Source: Blastobasis lacticolella
Taxonomy: Eukaryota > Arthropoda > Insecta > Lepidoptera > Blastobasidae
DNA length: 64,000 nucleotides
Reading direction: 5' to 3'
NCBI GenBank assembly: GCA_905147135.1
Contig: LR990044.1
Span: 17,302,122 to 17,366,121 of the forward strand
Part shown: positions 24,851 to 36,960 of the stretch, one piece after another
Layout: each line of letters opens with the position of its first letter
Position numbering within the stretch: position 1 is the stretch's first letter
The notes under the pieces: model-generated
What the model was told of the DNA's origin: nothing
Database searches by the model: none
What the model saw: only the letters and a program-made list of their open reading frames with translations
Translations under genes and position numbers: made by a program

Positions 24851-24959
24851 TTTTTATCATCACGAGTATGTATAATAAAATTATTGAAAATTTTCCAAAA
24901 TACATGATATTGTTATTTTTAAGATTATCATTCATGATTATCATCATCATTATTCTGTA

Positions 24960-25215
24960 CCGAACCCACAATCATCATGTGACCCCTATGTGATTGACGC
25001 TAATCTGCAGAGCCTCGAGCATCGACGAAGGGTTGCGCGTCTTTCAGTCTTCTACAGGGTTCGAAGGAGGCGCCAGTCCTAATTTCGCCGGCTCTTTTTC
25101 GTCTTAGGGAAACGCGTCGTGGACGAACGTTTCAATATTATATACTACCGCCGTATCATCATTTACTACGAAGTGGGAGATGGCGGTCAAATTACTGGCT
25201 AATTATCTAAAAATT
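24960..25215 (+). mobile_element. LINE C-terminal fragment upstream of A1
   Basis: The plus strand reads SLEHRRRVARLSVFYRVRR and ends GGQITG, matching the fragment at 58585-58955 ([16 protein letters not shown] ... [20 protein letters not shown]). A diverged copy at 62325-62520 sits in the same place upstream of A2, so it was present before the A duplication. Confidence 0.55.
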
Positions 25216-25249
25216 ATTTTATTCGCAGAATGTCTACTACAGGACCCAA

Positions 25250-26230
25250 TCGCTATTTTATGTCCTACAAGCAATGTAAGTGGGCCACCTGCTGGAAAGT
25301 GATCACCGCTGCCTATAGACATTAGCATTAGCATATAGGCATTAGTAACACAATGGGTATCGCCATTGCATTGCTCACCACTATAACACGTTGTTCTTGC
25401 AGCAAACAGGCAAATGTCTCACCACTGCCAAAGGCCTTGTTCCCCAAATCCCGACCCTATGAAGCACTGGAAACCTTGCTCATGTAGGCGGATTTATGTT
25501 GACTTGACATACACATTACATAAACATTTTGTTTGGCGCAACTAATATTCGTAAAGTAGAAATTAGACGAACTTCTCAAGAGTTCTTACTATAACTTGCT
25601 ACTTCAGCCCTCTGCGCGCTAAACACTACCCAATAACCAGGTGTTATGAATTAATTCAAAACGTCACCATGATTTTCAGCCCTGCTTCAAATGTCTCGAT
25701 TTCCTGCTGGGGTAGATTTCAAAGCTGTTGCTGAATTATGCCGTATTTAGGTACTGAATGGGAAAGCATTAGTATCGATTTTGAGGTGTTTAAAAAGTAT
25801 TTAATTTATTTAATTTTATTTAATTTTATTTTATTTTATTTTATTTATTTTGTTGGACATTATATTGTGTACATTGACATTTTAATTGGAAATTTTTATA
25901 TTTGTATCTGGAAATTTAGTTATCTGACATTGCAGTAATAATATTTTTTAGACTGACATCTTAAATCTTAAATGTGTCTTTAATGTAAGATATGGACTAA
26001 TATGTCTGAAATAAATGAATTTTATTTATTATTTAAAAGGTTACTAACTTGACAAGAAGGCCAAGACTCCAAACAGTGGGTTGTATTATAAGGGTAATAC
26101 AGTACTGCAACGAGGTCGCCATTTCTAAGTTGTGCCACCTCATACCGTTGGCGAAACGAGGGTGACCCAGGTCTTTCGCTGGGGTCACGAAGATGTGCAT
26201 ATTGTAGCGAAAGCAGTGAATATTGTATTA
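25250..26230. other. repeat-derived spacer upstream of A1
   Basis: 25250-25745 is collinear with 62560-63045 upstream of A2 and includes the ACAGGCAAG-type repeat. 25798-25860 is a (TTTTA)n low-complexity run. The rest has no recognisable feature. Confidence 0.5.
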
Positions 26231-26235
26231 ACTCA

Positions 26236-26335
26236 ATAGTCGACCAATTCTATCCGTCACTCCTTCGATATACGGCAGGTAAGCTGGTTGTCGTTCTTCC
26301 CCTTGGTCTTGGTTATGTTGCATTTGACCTTGTAT
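26236..26335 (-). mobile_element. Penelope fragment
   Basis: About 100 bp whose minus strand matches the Penelope ORF near residues 620-670: GYKVKCNITKTKGKNDNQ, then, after a frameshift, PAYLPYIEGVTDRIGRLL (compare SAFLPYVKGVTDKIGSVL in the intact copy). A different, older lineage. Confidence 0.6.
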
Positions 26336-26414
26336 CCCAGTCCCCCCTCACCCCCGGAGAGGTTAACGTACTCAGAAATTGTTCTCCGCATATTTAATTA
26401 TTTTCTGGTGAAAA

Positions 26415-26930
26415 TGTCGACTAAAGTGCTCGAAAATGTAGTCCGCGAGTTGACAAAAACAGTGACGAACCTAGTGACTCGAATTAGTGCTCTAGAAGTG
26501 ATAATTACGGACCAATCTAGCCAAATTGCTGCGCTAAATCTCATTCGGGCAAGTACAAATCCTACCCCCGAGATTTCGAAAGTCGGAGCGCTTGCGCCTG
26601 CTCCGGAAGCGCTGCAGCGACCCCAACGACAAGCCCGTCTCAAAGCGATCGATGCTATCGGTCGAGCGACTAATGTTGGCAAGCGCAGCAGCGCTGTCGA
26701 GGTTAGCGCAATAACTGATTCGCCGCCGGTTGACCAACCAAAACAGCCGACCAAATCCCAGTGCTTCAAACGACTGCCATTGAGACCGAGGCCAGATACA
26801 CGGCCGCTGTTGCACTGTCTACGGCAGAGGATTCTGACTGGATGAAAGTAAAAAATAAGAAGACTAGAAGATCGGGTTTAATGTCACTGTGGGATCCGGA
26901 AAACATTCTGACAACCTTCTAACAGTGGAG
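26415..26930 (+). mobile_element. LINE ORF1 (gag-like) fragment
   Basis: The plus strand begins MSTKVLENVVRELTKTV with a short coiled coil, followed by an Ala/Pro-rich linker and RPQRQARLKAIDAIGRA. After a frame change come SDWMKVKNKKTRRS and SLWDPENILTTF. This is the layout of lepidopteran Jockey-type ORF1 N-termini. No zinc knuckles remain; truncated. Confidence 0.6.
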
Positions 26931-27029
26931 AGGATAAAATTTATGCAAGCCTGGTCATTCAGACCGGAGACCACGACTCAGTAGATCCTCAGTTTTTTAA
27001 ATGGAGTAGTTAAATCAGAGGACTATGTA

Positions 27030-27480
27030 GGATCTTACTTTGCCTTATGTAATACTTACGGTCATGAGGACTCCTGTTAAGACGTTGTTTTCAACACGTT
27101 GACACATTTATTCTTAATTTTTCCACCTTTATTAGTTTATTATGGGCATCTTTGGATCTGGCCCTTCAGGCTCTGATTGTCAATCATTATTTCCTGGAAA
27201 ATATGTTAATTCTGTATTTGATGTAACTACGTTTTTACTAATGTGTTTAATTTAATTTGAATATAATAGAATATAGGGTTTTGCTTTGACTTGTGTTAGT
27301 ACTTACGGTTATTAGGACTTTTAGACACATTTTTGTGTAGCATGTTGATGCTTTTTATTTCCAATTTGTCATATTTGTCACTTTTTATGGGTATCTTTGG
27401 ATTTGGCCCTTCAGGCTCTGATTGTCCATAATTCCTCCCTGGAAAATTAAGTTTATTCTGTATATCAGACTATGTTGATT
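27030..27480. repeat. diverged tandem duplication, ~250-bp unit
   Basis: Two successive segments share TACTTACGGT..T.AGGA and TATGGG.ATCTTTGGAT.TGGCCCTTCAGGCTCTGATTGTC, the shared anchors being 250-260 bp apart. No coding content. Probably part of a decayed element. Confidence 0.55.
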
Positions 27481-28690
27481 ACTACGTTCTATTAATGTTT
27501 TGATTCTAATAGATTTTGGGGAATGTTCTTTTGATATATAGACACCCAAATGATAAAAGTAATGATGGTTTCCGAATGAAAAGCAGGGGGCAATGGCGTG
27601 TGTCTGGATTCTTACCTTCGTAACTTCTTGTTTTTTAAATATTATGGATCCGGACGGGCCCCAATGCTTCGGAAGGTTGTTTATTTCGATAGGGTTTGAT
27701 TTATATATAGTTTCCAATACGAATTATACACATAAACCCGCATTTTTATTGGGAGCGGGTACTTTCTGTTATTTTACTCTTGTCATGTCATTTGATGACA
27801 AGTGGGAAATTTTTAATAGTCAAAGGAGATTTTAATCTTTTTTGTGCCTCTCTTATTCTAGATAACTGCTGGATCCAATTCCTCATCAGGTCGGCATGAA
27901 TTATATTCTTGGCTGTCGAACACCAGACCGTCCGAAAATTAATATGGACCATTTCGGGAACTGGCTGGTTGACTATGACTACTGGCCAACAAGATATTAT
28001 CTTCCTTTGTGCCAAATGGTTCTGGAAGGTATTTAAACGAGGACCCGAGCCTTCAATAGAGGAAGCAGAGAGGGATTTAGGGAGTTGTTTTCCCAGCCTT
28101 CGGCCTTGGAGGTGAATAGATTATAACGTGATGTTACTATGAGATAATAAATCGCCAAAAGTTATTATGTGTGCAGTATAAATCTAAAGTATATGCTACG
28201 AAGCATCAAATTCTATCTCCGAAGATTCAGTTCTAAGAATATGCACCTAGTCGCATGAACCACCAACACCTATAAGAATCCCAAGCTGACGTAGTCGCTC
28301 AACCAGTTCGCAAACCGGTACTTTCGGTCTGCGTTGAAAAGTGAAATAAGTGCTCCAGCCCGAACAGAAGGTTATGTGGACAAACTCTTTTTTATAACGT
28401 TTTCTTTGCTCAAGGGGTCGGCTACCGACCTCCAATTAATCTCTCATAAAATAGCTTGCTACTGACCTCTAACAGAGCATTCCTTATTTTACAACTGAAC
28501 CTGACCCACTGCTAGGCAGTTCGTTACGTTACAACTATCACGTTGAAAAACGTGAAATTAATACTGACAGGCATGCTTCTTTCATCATCTTCTTCTTTCA
28601 ACAGAGAGAAGCGACCTTTGCACTTTCTCTGTCGAGATGCAAATTGAAATTGCTGCTGTAGAAATTGTGGAATTGAACCTAATTATCATT
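27481..28690. other. no gene recognised
   Basis: Short open frames on both strands without recognisable motifs. Possibly the degraded middle of the LINE whose C-terminal part starts at 28690. Confidence 0.3.
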
Positions 28691-31165
28691 TCTATATATC
28701 GATCTAATACGGAGGGTGATTTTAGGGTCTTCCAATGTCCACGAAAATGCTCAAATATTGATAATGGGGGATGTTAACCTCGATATTTTAAAATCGTCAA
28801 AACAATAAAGGAATTATTTGATTTACTAAACCTAAACAAATTAAAGTCTTTGGTATATTTTCCTACGCGAATTCATGGTGTATCGAGCACCTGTTTAGAT
28901 CATGCCTACTCTGATATGGACAACATAAAGGCATCGCCTTTTGATATAGGAATTAGCGACCATATTGCTGTTTGTGTTGACATAACGGTGTCGAAACCGA
29001 TAACAGCTACCAAACATTTAATTAAAAGACTGACGTCGGAAAACAATATTATTAAATTTATAAATGCTTTATCGCAATATGACTAGGCTTGCTCTGATTA
29101 TTTAATAGGGACATTTAATACACTATTCAATAAATTCTGTATGATTAAGAAAATTCAATACTGCACTAGATGCCAGGTGTGGTGTAATAATGACACTGAA
29201 TCCTCAAGTGATTTCTTACAATTGGTACATATGTATACACAACACTTCCCTGGTAATATGAAACTGCAACAATTTTACTTAAGCTGCAAAAGTAGGGCAC
29301 ATTAGTCTGCTCGCGGGAACTATAAAAAAAATATTTAAATAACACTATCTCTGCCGCTGAAAATTCGGGTCGGGCATTTAAGATGTCATAAAATCAGAAA
29401 CAAACAAAAATCTTCATGTGAATGGGATGAACATATTGCAGCATGCAATAGGCGGCCAGGGCGAAACGGGGCGGCAGCGCCTAGCGAGTGCGCTCAATGC
29501 GTACTACATATCGGTTGTGCGAGACACGCCGCTGCGACCTAATATTGTGGATGCTATGCAATTATTACGTACTAATATTCCACCTGTACAACGGAATATG
29601 TTTTTCAAACCATTTACAATTGCCGAAATAAAAAAAATTATAATTATAAAAATAAAACCTAAACAAACTAACGATATTTACGACGTTCCTACGTATATTT
29701 TACACAGGTTACCTCATGAATTTTTATTAATTTTATGTGACTTATTTAATGAGGCTGTAAGTAACGGCGAATATCCTGATTTACTAAAAATTGTAAAAGT
29801 TATTCCTGTTTACAAGGGTAAGGGTATCAAGACTGATTTAAAAAGTTACAGACCGATATCCCTAGTACCGGCGATTTAAAAAATTTTTGAAATTGGAATT
29901 TGCTTACGCCTCGCGGATTTTCTCGCTAGTAATAAATCGCTGTGTCCGCAGCAGCATGCCTACCAGGCGGGCCGCTCCACAGCGGGCCGGGCGCGGCTGC
30001 TGCAGCGCACCGTGCTACGCCAGCTGGAGGCGAGGAGACACGTCGCGGCCGTATTTTTTGACCTGTCCCGTGCTTTCGACTTGGTTGACCATAAACTCAT
30101 TACTTCTAAACTGGAACACTATGGCGTACCTGGAGTGTCTCTTCAGATTATATTAACTTTCTTGTCAAATTGCACGCAGGTGACCGATGTAGGCAGCAGC
30201 AGGTCTTAACCCGACCTGATCCGTAACAGATCCGTTCCACAGTGGTCCAATGTCGGAAATATTTATATCTTCCTGCTGATGATGAATGATCTAACGTTTG
30301 ATTCCAGTTTTGTCGATTTCATCATGTATGCCGATGACATCTGTGCTATAGTTCACGCTAGTAATGAGCACGAGCTGGTCTTAAATGTCCAATCAGTAAC
30401 ACACACGATCGCAGCGTGGTCGCGTGCAAATGGTATGCAACTGAACATCTCTAAAACCAACGTAATGGCGTTTTCCTTAAGGCGGGGTTCGCGACCATCG
30501 ATGTCGGTGCGTGTAGACGATGTTCTCATTCCCAATGTCGACTGTGCTCGCTTTGTTGGCTTTGAGTTCGATCGGTATCTCCAATGGCAGGACCACATTG
30601 ATAAACTGTGTCAAAAGCTGAACTCAGCGCTGTTCGCCATCATGCGACTATCACGGACACTGACGCGTAGAAATTTAATAACAGCATATTATGCACTTTT
30701 TCATTCCCATTTGGCCTATGGTATTAATTTGTGGGGACAGGCAGCGGACAGAAACAGGCCATTCATTTTACAGAAGAAGGCAGTGCGGATTTTGTCACAC
30801 GTGGCGCTTGATGCGCCAGCGAGGCAATTATTTATAGATCTGAACATCATGACGCTTCCTTCACTTTACATCTTCGAAGTAGCCAAATACGTGAGGCGTA
30901 ATATGGGCGAGTTTCCTAATAACGCAACTCTTGGCCTACGAGTATCCTCTAGGAGACAACATGACCTACCAATACCGACTTACAGACTGGACAAACCTAC
31001 CCGTTCGCTGTATATCATGGGCCCGCGGATCTATAATAGGCTGCATACGGATATTCGTGAATGCAAAACCTACCACAGGTTCTGCAAGCTATTAAAATTG
31101 ACATTAATAAAAAAAGCATACTACTCTATAGATGAATTTTTAGATGAGCGAAGCCTTTAGTCCCT
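28690..31165 (+). mobile_element. Jockey/CR1-like LINE ORF2 (EN end + RT), frame-broken
   Basis: Plus strand, from 5' to 3'. An endonuclease C-terminus (GDVNLDIL, YFPTRIHGVSSTCLDHAY, and the catalytic-type GISDHIAV). RT finger 29418-29879 (KIVKVIPVYKGKG ... LKSYRPISLVPAI). Palm 30012-30209 (AVFFDLSRAFDLVDHKLITS). Then an intact C-terminal frame 30279-31160 with the IMYADDI box, NGMQLNISKTNVMAFSLRR, and the thumb/tail with LQKKAVRILSH and PSLYIFEVAKYV. Stops and frame changes at about 29085, 29880 and 30210 inactivate it, but the 293-codon 3' frame has stayed open, which suggests modest age. Confidence 0.8.
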
Positions 31166-31199
31166 CTCCGTTATAACATTGATTCACCCACTTCTAGTA

Positions 31200-31480
31200 A
31201 TTTAATTGAATACAATGAATAATATACTATAAAAAAATTGTTTCTTTCTGTGACACGCAATATTGTATGCGACTATTTGTTTCATTGCATTGTATTTGAC
31301 ATTTCGATTAATTAATATTTGACATATAGTTTTCGAACATTGTATTTGACATTTCATATTATGATTATATTTATATTTGACATGTTTGAAGCATTTTGTA
31401 TTTTTCTTATAATTATTTAATTTAACATTAGTAGCGGTAGTTAGTTCTGTAATAGATACGCTATATGGTGCCAATCTAGT
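31200..31480. other. AT-rich spacer, repeated ATTTGACAT motif
   Basis: Several spaced copies of TTGTATTTGACATTTC / TATTTGACAT (31287-31385). No gene seen. Confidence 0.4.
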
Positions 31481-32345
31481 TGATTTAAATAAAAAGGACG
31501 GGGGTATTAGGCCCATTGCAGTTGGCACCACCTACCGACGCCTGATAGCCAAGCTTTGTTGTAGATTCGCCGTCCCTAGCCTTAAAGATTATTTTCAGCC
31601 CCTCCAGCTCGGTTTTGGCACGAAAGGTGGTTGTGAAGCCACCGTTCAGATTTTCTTTTTTAATTCTTGACGATTTCGAATCATGATAATTTGATGCTAT
31701 TGAATTAATTGTTTTTTAACATTGACATCAACTATTAGTACTTAATTCTATTCATGAAACTATTTTAAATGACGATGTATGATTATTACTACGAATAAAT
31801 GAATATGAATATCCATTACTACGTAGAACACATTCTACATGTAATAGCTCTTGTTTTAAATTATGGTTGTCACAAACAGCATTCGCTCTTCTGGTCAGAG
31901 ATGTCACCACGGAGTCCAACTGTCGCGGGTGGTGATGTGACGATGCGTGCATAAATAAGTCCGTGTAAGTTGGTTTTCGGTAAACCGTATGGTTAAGAGT
32001 ACCGTCCTTCCACGTCCGTACCATACACACTGACGGCGCGCCGCAGCTCACTCTAGAATTGATAAAATTGCGGCCGGAAGCATGAGGTTATGCTAAATTA
32101 TTTTAAAAGATATTTATTTTAAACGTCCTAGCCCAGGATTTAATATTTCAGCCCTTTGGGGTCGAAACGTTTGGACCGTGGGGCCCTGACGCTTTAAAGA
32201 TTTTTAAAGATTTAAGTAAAAAGTTAATTGACTCCACAGGTGACCGGAGCTGGCTTGTTCCTCGGACAGAGTAACGAGACAACGCAGCTAGCTTTCTGGG
32301 CACCATTCCTCGGGACAGCGGTGTGCATGATTTTTTACATATATA
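31480..32345 (+). mobile_element. R2-like LINE relic, second copy, with Penelope piece inside
   Basis: 31485-31660 reads KKDGGIRPIAVGTTYRRLIA then LGFGTKGGCEATVQ, the same RT region as 11000-11100 on the other strand. 32130-32340 reads a frame-broken FGVETFGPWGP-type C-terminal tail, matching 9200-9370. The middle has been lost or replaced by the minus-strand Penelope fragment at 31752-32055. Confidence 0.65.
31752..32055 (-). mobile_element. Penelope RT fragment
   Basis: The minus-strand frame contains [20 protein letters not shown] then [20 protein letters not shown], matching HSVYRKTTHTERYLNASSHH in the intact element. A third, diverged Penelope lineage in the window. Confidence 0.75.
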
Positions 32346-32489
32346 ATACTTTAGTATTAGTGTTGAATTTATTTTTCTAATTTTAAATATTTTTCCGTAA
32401 CTAAATTTAAGTAAGTATAAATAAATAAATAATTAGTTTTTTATGAACTGTCTGAAATAAAAATTCCAATTTTTTAAACGATAGTTTTA

Positions 32490-35400
32490 TTAAACCTTAG
32501 TTAAAGTAGAATTTATCATATGACACATGATGTTGCCCTTTTTGGACAAGCTGTATACTTTAAATTCATATATTCCGTAAAAAAAATTATTCCCAAAGAA
32601 AATTCTTGATAATTCCGATAAGTTTATATCGAATGCGTATTTACCCTGAAAATCAAACAGTACGACCGTAAAAGATAAATTTAAAAATAAAACTTTTTTT
32701 CTCATTCTAGATAATGAACACCCGGTTTCTGAAACGCTTGTCAACGCAAAAATTACGTAACAGCTTGTTAAACTCTGATTAAATGCAGTTTGGGTTTCTG
32801 AAAGGGCCAATTGACAATTTGTTATCAGCTTTTCAACGGATTGTCAAATCAATCTCCAATTAACAGCTGATTAATGTAATTTTGTGTTTCCGGAAAGCTT
32901 TTTCTCATGTTAATTGTATGTTATCGTCTTGTTATTTTAATAAGCGAAATCGACCAATTAACCGATTGTCAAAAGAAATTACATCCGATTTTCTTGGTGT
33001 AGGTCTTGGTCCTGGCCCTGGTTCATGTCCTGGGTTCAGGATTTGGTCCAAGACCATGACCAAAACTGGAACCTTGATCACAATTTGAGCTTGAACCAGA
33101 ACCAGGACCTAGACCAGTGCCAGCACATAGACCATAAACATTAGCTGTACCAGGACCTGGTTCGGAGCCAGAACCTGGACCTAAAACAGGACCTGGTTTG
33201 AAGCTAGGACCTGGACCTGAACCACGAACCGGTCCAGGTCCAGGAACTGGACCTGAACCAGTACCTGGTCCGGGACCGGGACCTGGACCTGAACCAAGAC
33301 CTGGACCGGGCCAGGACCTGGACCTGAACCAGGACCTGGTCCGAAGCCAGGACCTGGTCCGAAGCCAGAACCAGGACCAGATCCGGGGCCAGGACCTGGA
33401 CTTGAACCACGAACCCGTCCGTGTCCAGGACTCGAACCAGAATTAAACTAATGGGATTATTGGGAGAAACTCACAGAATCGATAGCCGATGGGGCGGATG
33501 TTGTTGAGTGGCAACTCTAGATCCCAAGAGATGGACGGACGAGCTCTTTAAGGTCCTAGGGAGCCGATGGATGCAAGATAACAGAGTCGACTGGAATATA
33601 AGCCGTGGGAGGCCTGTATTCAGCAGTGGACCGGAACCTACCTAACTGCCTAAAGATGATGATGATGGGATTACTGACCCACTGGAACCCGTGACCCTAT
33701 AACATAAATATTGTTATAAGTTCTCTTTTCTTGCTCTGTATATTTTTTGATAAGTTTCGATTTTACACGAAAACAATACAATCGCTATCAGTTTCATCTA
33801 AAAGTTGAATATCAAAAGGCCGCTAGGGACAGAGACAAATCAATGCGTTAGACAGAAACAAAACATATATGAGTGAATGAATGTGACTGATTTTACAGGG
33901 GTAGCCAGACGAAAAGATTAATCTCTTGTTAATGGTCGATTAGCTAATTTTAGATTGATTGGCCTTTCAGAAACCCACAGTGATTTAACAGCTTGTTAAA
34001 TGTGACAGTCTGTTAGCTAATCAATGATTTTACAAGCGTTTCAGAAACCGGGTGTAAGAAACCCGTAACCCCCATCTCAGTTGCATAAAATATGTCTCAT
34101 GCCTGTAATTGCAAAACACACGAATGCAAGTCACCATTGCTTCACGTCAGAAAAAGATAAGGCCGTGGAACACATCCAGTCCTGAGGATTGACATAATCC
34201 TACAAACACATCGGTATAAGAATTGCCTTCTGGTTGCGACTTATGTCCATGACCCTAGCCGGACCACGGCTTCAAACAGCTTCGAAATTATTGGAAATAG
34301 TCATTACGGATTAGTATTTACGGATATTTTGTGCACCAAAAATCACAATTTGTGCTTAATAGATTCACTTCATAGCAGTTTCTCCTGTGAGAGAGTAGTG
34401 GTAGTAGCTACAACATCTGGGTTGGATCGTGCAAAGAAAACGTACAAAGAGATGGCGGTCAAATTACTGGCTAGTTTTATGCAATAAATAATGTCATTAT
34501 TTCGAAGCTGTTTGAAGCCGGGGTCCCGCTGGGGCCGCGGACATTTGCAGCTTTATTATCACACCTCACCTTTTCCGCGATGCACGTTTTTGTTTTGAAC
34601 ACAGCCTCAGCAATGCTTGATATCATAAAATGTTGACACTGATTTTTGTGGCTATGTCTCCACAGTAATCTTTTACGGCCATCTTTTATGGTAGAAACCA
34701 ATATTCTTACCTGTAATTTAGTAGGTACAGTAGTTTACATTTGTATATCGATTGTTAGAGAACATTATCATTAGTCACATCAGAAGCCCCTTCGTAAAAG
34801 TATTGTAATAAATAAATGATCATTAATTTCATGCATTTTACGCCCATTATTGAAATAAAAGAAGATATGATAACATCACGCTGTAGCTATGTACTTAAAA
34901 TATAATTAAGGTAGGTAGTGCGACTGTCAAATAAAAACATAAATAGTATTGTTGTACTCGTATTTAGTATTATATCTACGTGTTTCTTGGTATAGTTTGA
35001 ATAGAGTTTGTATATGTATTTACACAAATATTAAATATAATAATCAAGATGTTACTTTTAAGATAGTCATGCGAGAAAGCTTCACTTACTTCATCTAAAC
35101 TAGCTCTTTCAAAAAAGGTGAAGTTGTATTTCGCTATTTGAGGGCAAGTTCCACTCTCGTCAACTGTCACGCTGAAGATCGCCACGTCATGAGATTTTGG
35201 TCCAGCACAAGTAGTCAGGTTGTGGAATACTATACTAAAAGGTCCCTACGTAAAGACCTTTCGGTTACATTAAATACATTAAAAATGTAAGTTTGTTAAG
35301 TTCTTCATCTATTTAATCAACAAAGGCCAAGAAAGAAGAAAGGAGGGATAGAAATTATGAATTGAGCCATGTCTTGATCAGAAAGAACGATATAACATGA

Positions 35401-36867
35401 TAATAACGATAGTAGGTATAATAAATACACTCATGAACAAAAATCAATTAGATACTTAAACGATGCAAGTGAACCAATGGTTCCGACTTAGCCCGAAGGA
35501 TTGCCAGGCTAACGTGGCAGTGGCCAGGGCACATAGCTCGAAAAACAGGATAGTAAAGTTCTCGAGTGGCGACCACTTACCGGAAGACGCAGCGTGGGTA
35601 GGCCTTCCACAAGGTGGACCGATGACCTATTAAAAATAGCAGGTACCAGCTGGATGCGGAAGGTACAGGAACGGCCTTTGTGAAGATCTCAAGGGGAGGC
35701 CTATGCCCCAGCAGTAGGCGTCTTTCGGGTAATATGATGATGATGATGACATAAACAACGATATTTCATAATCTGGTAAAGATAGCTTCATGGAACAAAG
35801 AGGTAGTCAAAGTAATAGTAAGTAGGTCCATGACTACATGACAGTAGTCATGGGCCTCTTAAAATCACTAAAATAGTTTTATTTTACACATTGATGCCTC
35901 TTGACTTTGATTAAAAATACGACAACAGCTTCTCCAAAAGAATTTTGTGATTTATGAAACCGTAGTCCATACCTATAAGTGAGTTGTTATTTTTGCTCAT
36001 GAGTGCAAAGCATCACATCGCATAAATACTACCTACAATCGTTATTTCTTAGCGTGACGATTATAGAATGTATTTTGGCTAGATCAGCAGTTAATTATCA
36101 TCATCATTTAATTTGCGTTGATGTCCCGGTTACGCTCTCGCTCACGAGGGCCCTCCGCCTTGACCATTATCCAGGATTTACCAGATCAGGTAATTACAGT
36201 GGAGCGACTGCCATCTGATCTCCGTGACCCTGCTACCAGGGGAACCTGACTAGATTCGATGATGGTTACACATTGGGTTACCTGAATGTATAGTTTTCAT
36301 CACGGTGTTTTTCCTCACCGTAAGAGCATCGGTTAGTATTCAACTAATGTACATAACTCAGAAAAGAGTCATTGGTACATGGCCGCAGCGGGATTCGAAC
36401 CCGGTATATTGAAATAAAAAAGCTTCTGGCCGTGTTGTGTCCGGCATAGTAGAATAGCACCAAACCCTTACACTCGTGGGTGTCGTACAAGGCGACTAAT
36501 GTTTTCAAGGCAAAATATGTAGCTAGTTTCTGTTGGCTGGAAAATGGTCAGCAGCGTTGTCCATTTTTACATTAACAACACTGCAATTTAAAATTATGGC
36601 AATAACCACCCCTTTCGTTGGAGAGGACCAAGTCCTGCCGTGGGCTGTTTTGGGCTGTGATGATGATTAAGAGAACTACCAATGAATCTGATAAAAGCAA
36701 AATACATTTAAAACAAAAAATCAATAAAATTATAAAATAAATAACTAAAATAGCAAGACAAATATAAATCTTACATAAATTTCAGAATTTTGCGGTCTAA
36801 CAAGATCGAAGACATAACCATGGCTATCTTCGAAATTCAACAAAAAAACAAAAACCAACTTCCACAT
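32490..36867 (-). CDS. gene B1: secreted ML/DUF1091-like protein, 4 exons, 181 aa
   Basis: Exons: 36775-36867, 35090-35245, 34570-34710 and 32490-32645 (stop included). All junctions are phase 0; donors GTAAGA, GTAAGT and GTGAGG, acceptors TAG, CAG and CAG. Exon 1 encodes a signal peptide, MWKLVFVFLLNFEDSHGYVF. Exon 2 starts GPFSIVFHNLTTCAGPKSHD and has a second Cys in SGTCPQIAKY. Exon 3 has NQCQHF and TKTCIAEK (the usual PCQH Pro is Gln here). Exon 4 starts GKYAFDINLSELSRIFFG and ends CHMINSTLTKV. No frame damage. An AATAAA overlaps the stop codon (32486-32491). Same inferred extracellular fold as A1, with a distinct signal peptide and a differently placed second cysteine. Intron 3 contains a foldback element, minisatellite and LINE piece. 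Confidence 0.85.
33000..33450. repeat. GGWCCW-type minisatellite
   Basis: About 450 bp of six-base-derived repeats (CCAGGACCTGGACCTGAACC and variants), giving spurious Gly-Pro-rich or Arg-Ser-rich frames. The unit is nearly self-complementary (GGACC/GGTCC). Confidence 0.9.
33471..33665 (+). mobile_element. RTE 3' fragment
   Basis: Diverged copy of the RTE tail, with TCGATAGCCGATGGGGC and GTATTCAGCAGTGGACC motifs, ending in GATGATGATG. Confidence 0.7.
35473..35745 (+). mobile_element. RTE 3' fragment in B1 intron 1
   Basis: TGGCAGTGGCCAGGGCACAT, CGGAAGACGCAGCGTGGGTA and a terminal (ATG)n tail match the RTE family. Small deletions relative to 60780-61015. Confidence 0.8.
35820..36405 (+). repeat. 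repeat block, also at 63115-63992
   Basis: Starts TCCATGACTACATGACAGTA (a short palindrome around GTCATG) and ends with GCAGCGGGATTCGAACCCGG, the complement of a tRNA B-box. The second copy upstream of A2 is nearly identical but carries an inverted duplication and a Helitron. This copy supplies the empty site for that Helitron (ACA|TAACTCA near 36355). Confidence 0.75.
36425..36665 (+). mobile_element. SINE-like retroposon, third copy
   Basis: GGCCGTGTTGTGTCCGGCAT through GGGCTGTGATGATGAT. Same family as 8212 and 17525, more diverged, with an internal deletion around AACACTGCAATTTAAAATTATGG. Located in B1 intron 1. Confidence 0.75.
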
Positions 36868-36940
36868 CGTACTTGCTAGTGTCTACAACAGGAGTAATGT
36901 TAAAATATTAAAAAATACAAAATTAGTTTAATGTTTGACC

Positions 36941-36960
36941 TCAATTTAAAGTCACTTAGT
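36941..36960 (-). promoter_or_regulatory. conserved upstream block of B1
   Basis: TCAATTTAAAGTCACTTAGT (plus-strand view) begins exactly 74 bp from the B1 start codon. B2 has TCAATTTAAAATCACTTAGT (46628-46647) also exactly 74 bp from its start. The minus strand gives a TTTAAATTGA core that could act as a TATA-like element. Function is inferred from conservation. Confidence 0.5.

Larger units (their letters stand above)
32718..34053. mobile_element. foldback-type element with nested repeats
   Basis: Both ends carry ACACCCGGTTTCTGAAACGC in inverted orientation (32718 onwards; ends 34053). A second inverted pair follows inside (GGGTTTCTGAAAGG.CCAAT). Between the arms lie a GGACCT minisatellite and an RTE fragment. 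No transposase. It lies within intron 3 of B1. Confidence 0.65.

Noticed and set aside
27593..28115. Small open frames (80 and 68 codons) as host genes
   Set aside because: No start context, splice sites, motifs or paralogues to support them; likely chance frames in decayed LINE sequence.
33198..33446. Gly-Pro-rich frame resembling a structural protein
   Set aside because: Six-base minisatellite translation. It is intronic in B1 and lacks a signal peptide or flanking coding sequence.
36381..36405. GGATTCGAACCCGG as a tRNA gene
   Set aside because: Only the B-box complement is present, in a repeated block; no cloverleaf can be built.
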